DNA of 64,000 nt from Onthophagus taurus (lineage: Eukaryota > Arthropoda > Insecta > Coleoptera > Scarabaeidae), in contig NC_091976.1 in assembly GCF_036711975.1 (NCBI RefSeq), forward strand, positions 27,590,001 through 27,654,000. The letters run 5' to 3'. The notes under the pieces were generated by a model. It searched no databases. It was given only the letters and a program-made list of their open reading frames with translations, and was not told where the DNA came from. Every line of letters begins with the position of its first letter. Position 1 is the first letter of the stretch. The translations under genes and the position numbers were made by a program. Below, in pieces: positions 60,401 to 64,000 of the stretch.

Positions 60401-63396
60401 AATTGGGTTCAATCTTGTTATGGATCTAGTCTTTATGGCCCATTACTAAGGTTTTATGTATAAAAAGATTTTCTCCATCGTTTTTAGTTTTTGAGTTACG
60501 ATTGAGTTAATTTTCGAAAATCAACTATTTTGATGTTTAATCGGTTTGGAGCTTATAAATAAAAAATGGTAATAATTGGGTTCAATCTTTTTATGGATCT
60601 AGTCTTTATGGTCCTTTACTAAGGTTTTATGTATAAAAAATATTTCCCCATCGCTTTTAGTTTTTGAGTTACGATTGAGCTAATTTTCGAAAATCAACAA
60701 TTTTGATGTTTAATCGATTTAGAGCTTATAAATAAAAAATGGTAATAATTGGGTTCAATCTTTTTATGGATCTAATCTTTATGGTCCCTTACTAAGGTTT
60801 TATGTATAAAGAATATTTCCTCATCGCTTTTAGTTTATGAGTTATGATTGAGTTAATTTTCGAAAATCAACAATATTAATGTTTAATCGATTTAGAGCTT
60901 ATAAATAAAAAATGGTAATAATTGGGTTCAATCTTGTTATGGATCTAGTCTTGATGACCCATTGCTAAGGTTTTATGTATAAAAAGATTTTCTCCATCGC
61001 TTTTAGTTTTTAAGTTACGATTGAGTTAATTTTCGAAAATTAACAATTTTGATGTTTAATCGATTTAGAGCTTATAAATAAAAAATGGTAATAATTGGGT
61101 TCAATCTTTTTATGGATCTAGTCTTTCTGGTCCTTTACTAAGGTTTTATGTATAAAAAATATTTCCCCATCGCTTTTAGTTTATGAGTTATGATTGAGTT
61201 AATTTTCGAAAATCAACAATTTTAATGTTTAATCGATTTAAAGCTTATAAATAAAAAATGGTAATAATTGGGTTCAATCTTGTTATGGATCTAGTCTTTA
61301 TCGCCCATTACTAAGGTTTTATGTATAAAAAGTTTTTCTCCATCGCTTTTAGTTTTTGAGTTATGATTGAGTTAATTTTCGAAAATCAACAATTTTGATG
61401 TTTAATCGGTTTGGAGTTTATAAATAAAAAATGGTAATAATTGGGTTCAATCTTTTAATGGATCTAGTCTTTATGGTCCATTACTAAGGTTTTATGTATA
61501 AAAAGTATTTACCCATCGCTTTTAGTTTTTGAGTTATAATTGAGTTAATTTCCGAAAATCAACAATTTTGATGTTTAATCGGTTTGGAGCTTATAAATAA
61601 AAATGGTAATAATTAGGTTCAATCTTTTTATGGATCTAGTCTTTATGGCCCATTACTACGGTTTTATGTATAAAAAGTTTTTCTTCATCGCTTTTAGTTT
61701 TTGAGTTATGATTGAGTTAATTTTCGAAAATCAACAATTTTGATGTTTAATCGATTTGGAGCTTGTAATAAAAAAATGGTAATAATTGGGTTCAATCTTT
61801 TTATGGATCTAATCTTTATGGTCCTTTACTAAGGTTTTATGTATAAAAAATATTTCCTCATCGCTTTTAGTTTATGAGTTATGATTGAGTTAATTTTCGA
61901 AAATCAACAATTTTGATGTTTAATCGGTTTGGAGCTTATAAATAAAAAATGGTAATAATTGGGTTCAATCTTGTTATGGATCTAGTCTTTATGGTCCATT
62001 ACTAAGGTTTTATGTATAAAAAGTATTTACCCATCGCTTTTAGTTTTTGAGTTATAATTGAGTTAATTTTCAAAAATCAACAATTTTGATGTTTAATCGA
62101 TTTAGAGCTTATAAATAAAAAATGGTAATAATTGGGTTCAATCTTGTTATGGATCTAGTCTTTATGGTCCATTACTAAGGTTTTATGTAGAAAAAGTATT
62201 TCTCAGTGAAATTCTTTAATGCAAATCATCCTCAATGGAGCTTTGGCGATTTTCGCTCTATTTTTCAAAGATAATAATGGTTAGGTTAGAAATTGTTATG
62301 GATTATGCTTCCTTGGTTCAAAACGGAATATTTTCGCAAATATCGTGATACTCTATCATTCATATGTTTTTAGTAATGATAGATTATTTAATATAAACCA
62401 TGGAAAATGAAAATTTTCGCAAGTACAACTTTATTCTTAGAAAATGGTGATTACTAGCTAACTAAATATGATCTTCCTTGATTCAACACAAATAATTTTC
62501 ACACATATCAATCAAACCAACTTTTCTGGCATAATTTTGTGCACATAAACTTCCTGTACGCGATAAAATTTGCTGATCATAGAGTTAAATTCAATCATAT
62601 AAAAAGTTCTGGTATGAGTGCCATAAAAAAATGTTGAAAAAAAAAATGTGTAATCAGTTTTGAGGATTCAAAAACAGAATTTTCAATGTTCCGGATTGAT
62701 TCAATTCGGTTTAATCTCGAAAATTAAGCTCTTAATGATTCCCCGGTTCCGTTTTAAAAGCTCAACGTGGAATGCACTCCCCTATTTTAAGCAGATTTAA
62801 TCGAATTTAGGTTTCACTTCTTTTAGAAAAAACCATTTAAATTAACAACTAATTAGAATAATAATTACATATTGTTCTCCAGGTTTGTGATTATCCTCTT
62901 CAAATTGAAGAAGTAATTCGACCCCTTCGACGTATTCCTCTTCAATTGCATGTAATAAACTATCCTAATGACAAAAATTTTTAGTTTAATTATTTTTTTT
63001 GGTATGCTTTTTGATTACTTTGACTTTAATGCCTTCTTCAATTAGAATTTTCATTAATTCCAAATTTTCATTTTCAATTGCAGCTATTAATGCGCTTCTA
63101 TTTAAAGGATCCACGCAGTTTATATCAAATTCTTCCGGATTGTTTTTATTTTCGCTTATAATGCTGAAAGGAAAATGACACAAAATTTTAAAAGAAAATA
63201 ACTTTGTCTAAATTAAAAATTAAAATTACCTTCTTACTCCCGCACAATCACCTTTTTCAGCCGTTAATAAAAATTGTTTTTCGATTGTACTTAAAGCTCT
63301 TGTTGTAGGATCGGTAAAATTGAAAGCTTTTGTACTTGAGGCTGATCCTTTTCGACATTCCTCGATAAGTTTTTCTTTAGATTCGGTTGTTTTCAT
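51448..63396 (-). CDS. trp: TRP channel, phototransduction type (15 coding exons)
   Basis: Exons (minus): 63396-63230, 63163-63019, 62964-62869, 60128-59986, 59927-59726, 59673-59268, 54597-54299, 54241-54135, 53979-53846, 53511-53388, 53337-52763, 52707-52402, 52312-52208, 52140-52052, 51936-51448. All phases agree; 3,387 nt, 1,128 aa. Ankyrin repeats span ~45-180 ([39 protein letters not shown]), followed by the Cys-rich HDIRCACDEC segment. Six membrane helices span ~340-665 ([36 protein letters not shown]). The pore is ~617-631 ([11 protein letters not shown], including the Asp linked to Ca2+ selectivity in fly TRP). The TRP box EWKFAR is at 679-684, then a calmodulin-binding-like basic region. 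The tail is Lys/Glu/Pro-rich and ends KIRTGWI, matching the GWL-type INAD PDZ ligand of fly TRP. The protein is expected in rhabdomere membrane downstream of phospholipase C. Its tail is shorter than the fly's. TRPL lacks that terminus. Confidence 0.93.
54750..54876. repeat. Foldback hairpin with 40-bp arms in trp intron 6
   Basis: The arm 54750-54789 (GAAGCAATTTTATTTATTTT and on) is matched by the reverse complement of 54837-54876 with about two mismatches, around a 47-bp loop. No coding content and no obvious target duplication. Confidence 0.85.
55148..55980 (-). mobile_element. 5'-truncated LINE RT in trp intron 6
   Basis: Same strand as trp. The first frame, 55980-55573, has [15 protein letters not shown], the intact catalytic box [31 protein letters not shown] and [14 protein letters not shown] frameshift with a short deletion at about 55575 leads into 55585-55148, with [34 protein letters not shown] and [13 protein letters not shown]. 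This is the palm, thumb and C-terminal domain of a jockey/CR1-like LINE. It lies between CTAG-rich repeat sequence on both sides (54935-55010 and 55985-56290), so it probably inserted into that element. Confidence 0.88.
55985..56290. repeat. CTAG-rich foldback element, trp intron copy
   Basis: Hairpins around 56000-56030 and 56115-56180. The second (ATCATTTGGGTTTAGCCGCA, short loop, complement) is nearly identical to the copy at 27.33-27.40 kb. Outer CTAGTTCTAG-type words lie in opposite orientation. A further piece with the same words lies at 54935-55010, on the other side of the LINE. Confidence 0.82.
56330..56540. repeat. Single-copy border block of the composite satellite repeat
   Basis: The reverse complement matches 43860-43952 joined to 44482-44580, for example CGACAGTTCTGTTAGTAATG and ATCGTATTGGGATTGTTACA. 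Here the block is uninterrupted, providing the empty target site for the mariner element at 43953. Confidence 0.9.
56540..59090. repeat. Dimeric satellite array, 361-bp unit, ~7 copies, in trp intron 6
   Basis: Chance frames recur every ~361 bp (ends at 56662, 57023, 57385, 58108, 58469). Each 361-bp unit holds two diverged halves of about 180 bp. One has ATGCAACAAGCCGTTTTGAA and the other ATGAACCAACCCGTTTTGAA, both followed by a TTTTAGTTTTTGAGAAA-type segment. This is a higher-order dimer of an older monomer. Copies are highly similar. Confidence 0.93.
60190..62205. repeat. Satellite array, ~174-bp unit, about 12 copies, in trp intron 3
   Basis: GGTAATAATTGGGTTCAATC recurs about 12 times from near 60220 to 62130, with spacings of about 173-177 bp. 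Each unit also has CTAAGGTTTTATGTATAAAA, CATCGCTTTTAGTTT and TTAATTTTCGAAAATCAACA. Neighbouring copies alternate between variants (GATTTAGAGC and GGTTTGGAGC; AAAAATATTTCCCC and AAAAGATTTTCTCC), hinting at higher-order structure. Confidence 0.93.
62206..62868. other. Remainder of trp intron 3
   Basis: Unique AT-rich intron sequence between the satellite array and the exon at 62869; no further element recognised. Confidence 0.5.
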
Positions 63397-63708
63397 TATA
63401 TTGAGTTTAGTTTTTTTGATTAGAAAGTATTTCTTTGATCTGCTTTGAAAGTAGAATATGAACTAGTTTATTACGACCTACTCTAATATGATTGTAGTTG
63501 TGAGAAAATAATTAAATTATTCCAAATCCTCGGCAACCTTCCATCGACGTTCTAATTCCTTACAAAACTTCCGACTATCGATTCGTATAACGTTGATTTA
63601 TTCCCTAGATATACATTTCTAAGGATTTCGTGGTCTCATTTTGCTTCAACATACCAAAAAAATTCAATATATAATAAATCTTTTAATTGTTATTTTTTTT
63701 CTAAATAG
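63397..63708. promoter_or_regulatory. Shared upstream region of trp and the TRPgamma-like gene
   Basis: Only 312 bp lie between the trp ATG and the first certain exon of the plus-strand channel gene. That exon follows an acceptor and an in-frame TAG, so an upstream exon must exist. A candidate is ATG at 63488-63490, reading MIVV, with donor GTGAGA at 63500 in matching phase. If real, it overlaps the trp leader on the opposite strand. Confidence 0.45.
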
Positions 63709-64000
63709 ATAAATAAAATTAACCCAATTTCTAAACCTTTAACAAACGAGGAAAAAAAATTTCTTTTGGCAGTTGAAAGAGGCGACATGCCTAACGTTAG
63801 GAGGTAAAAAATCGAAATCTTAATTATTATTTTCACCAAATCTAATTTTTTTAGAATGCTTAAATTTCACGTTTTCAACATAAATTGTATGGATAGTTTA
63901 GGAAGGACAGCTTTAACATTAGCCATCGATGGCGAAAACTTAGAAATGGTTGAAACTTTAGTTACAAACGGTGTAGAAACTCGAGATGGTCTTTTACACG
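63709..64000 (+). CDS. Trpgamma: Second TRPC channel, TRPgamma-like, N-terminal part (runs off the window)
   Basis: Two exons are visible: 63709-63803 (acceptor CTAAATAG, phase 0, donor GAG|GTAAAA) and 63855-64000, continuing past the edge. The translation reads [20 protein letters not shown], then [19 protein letters not shown] and [20 protein letters not shown], ending DGLLH. This is the first ankyrin-repeat region of insect TRPC channels. The wording AVERGDMPN...NINCMD...LTLAIDxENLEMVE resembles TRPgamma more than TRPL or TRP, but TRPL is not excluded. The start codon lies upstream, possibly at 63488. Confidence 0.72.

Noticed and set aside
1..64000. tRNA and rRNA genes
   Set aside because: Scanned for internal promoter words such as GGTTCGAATCC and for clover-leaf context by eye; nothing convincing. 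A covariance search could still find a diverged one.

Overview
The window is AT-rich animal DNA with introns. Short introns (about 50-200 bp, GT..AG) in the host genes, an FMRFamide neuropeptide precursor, a lava-lamp-like Golgi coiled-coil gene and a phototransduction-type TRP channel ending in a GWI tail point to an insect. The dense, varied set of transposons and satellites would suit a beetle, but the order of insect is an inference. No bacterial operons, CRISPR arrays, tRNA or rRNA genes were seen.

Layout. 1.29-11.57 kb (minus): a five-exon coiled-coil gene of about 2,897 aa, best read as lava lamp (lva). 12.43-19.45 kb (plus): an eleven-exon WD40 gene of about 1,241 aa, Gemin5 (fly rigor mortis), transcribed divergently from lva; its fourth intron holds a decayed piggyBac transposase. 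19.6-46.3 kb: a long stretch without a convincing host coding gene. It holds Penelope-like, jockey/CR1-like, RTE-like and gypsy retroelement remnants, mariner/Tc, hAT and foldback DNA elements, an inverted Penelope palindrome, an 11-copy array with a ~177-bp unit, and one GC-rich promoter-like island (23.6-23.84 kb). 46.97-47.65 kb (plus): the FMRFamide precursor in a single coding exon. 48.5-51.4 kb: a piggyBac-like element that ends 36 bp from the trp stop codon. 51.45-63.40 kb (minus): trp, 15 coding exons, about 1,128 aa; two of its introns are swollen by satellite arrays and a LINE. 63.7 kb to the end (plus): the first visible exons of a second TRPC channel, most like TRPgamma, head-to-head with trp.

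How the genes relate. lva and Gemin5 share a divergent upstream region of under 1 kb. trp and the TRPgamma-like gene share at most ~310 bp, so their 5' ends share a promoter or overlap. The other host genes are functionally unrelated: Golgi scaffold, snRNP assembly/RNA binding, neuropeptide.

All exon junctions were joined by hand from GT/AG sites with reading-phase checks. In lva, Gemin5 and trp every junction keeps phase and total length is a multiple of three. Transposon family names rest on motif recognition without database searches. The most informative structures are the trp/TRPgamma pair, a filled-site/empty-site pair that dates and defines a mariner insertion, a three-level nest (gypsy, then hAT with 8-bp target duplication, then RTE LINE), and a satellite-bearing composite repeat present at two loci in opposite orientations.
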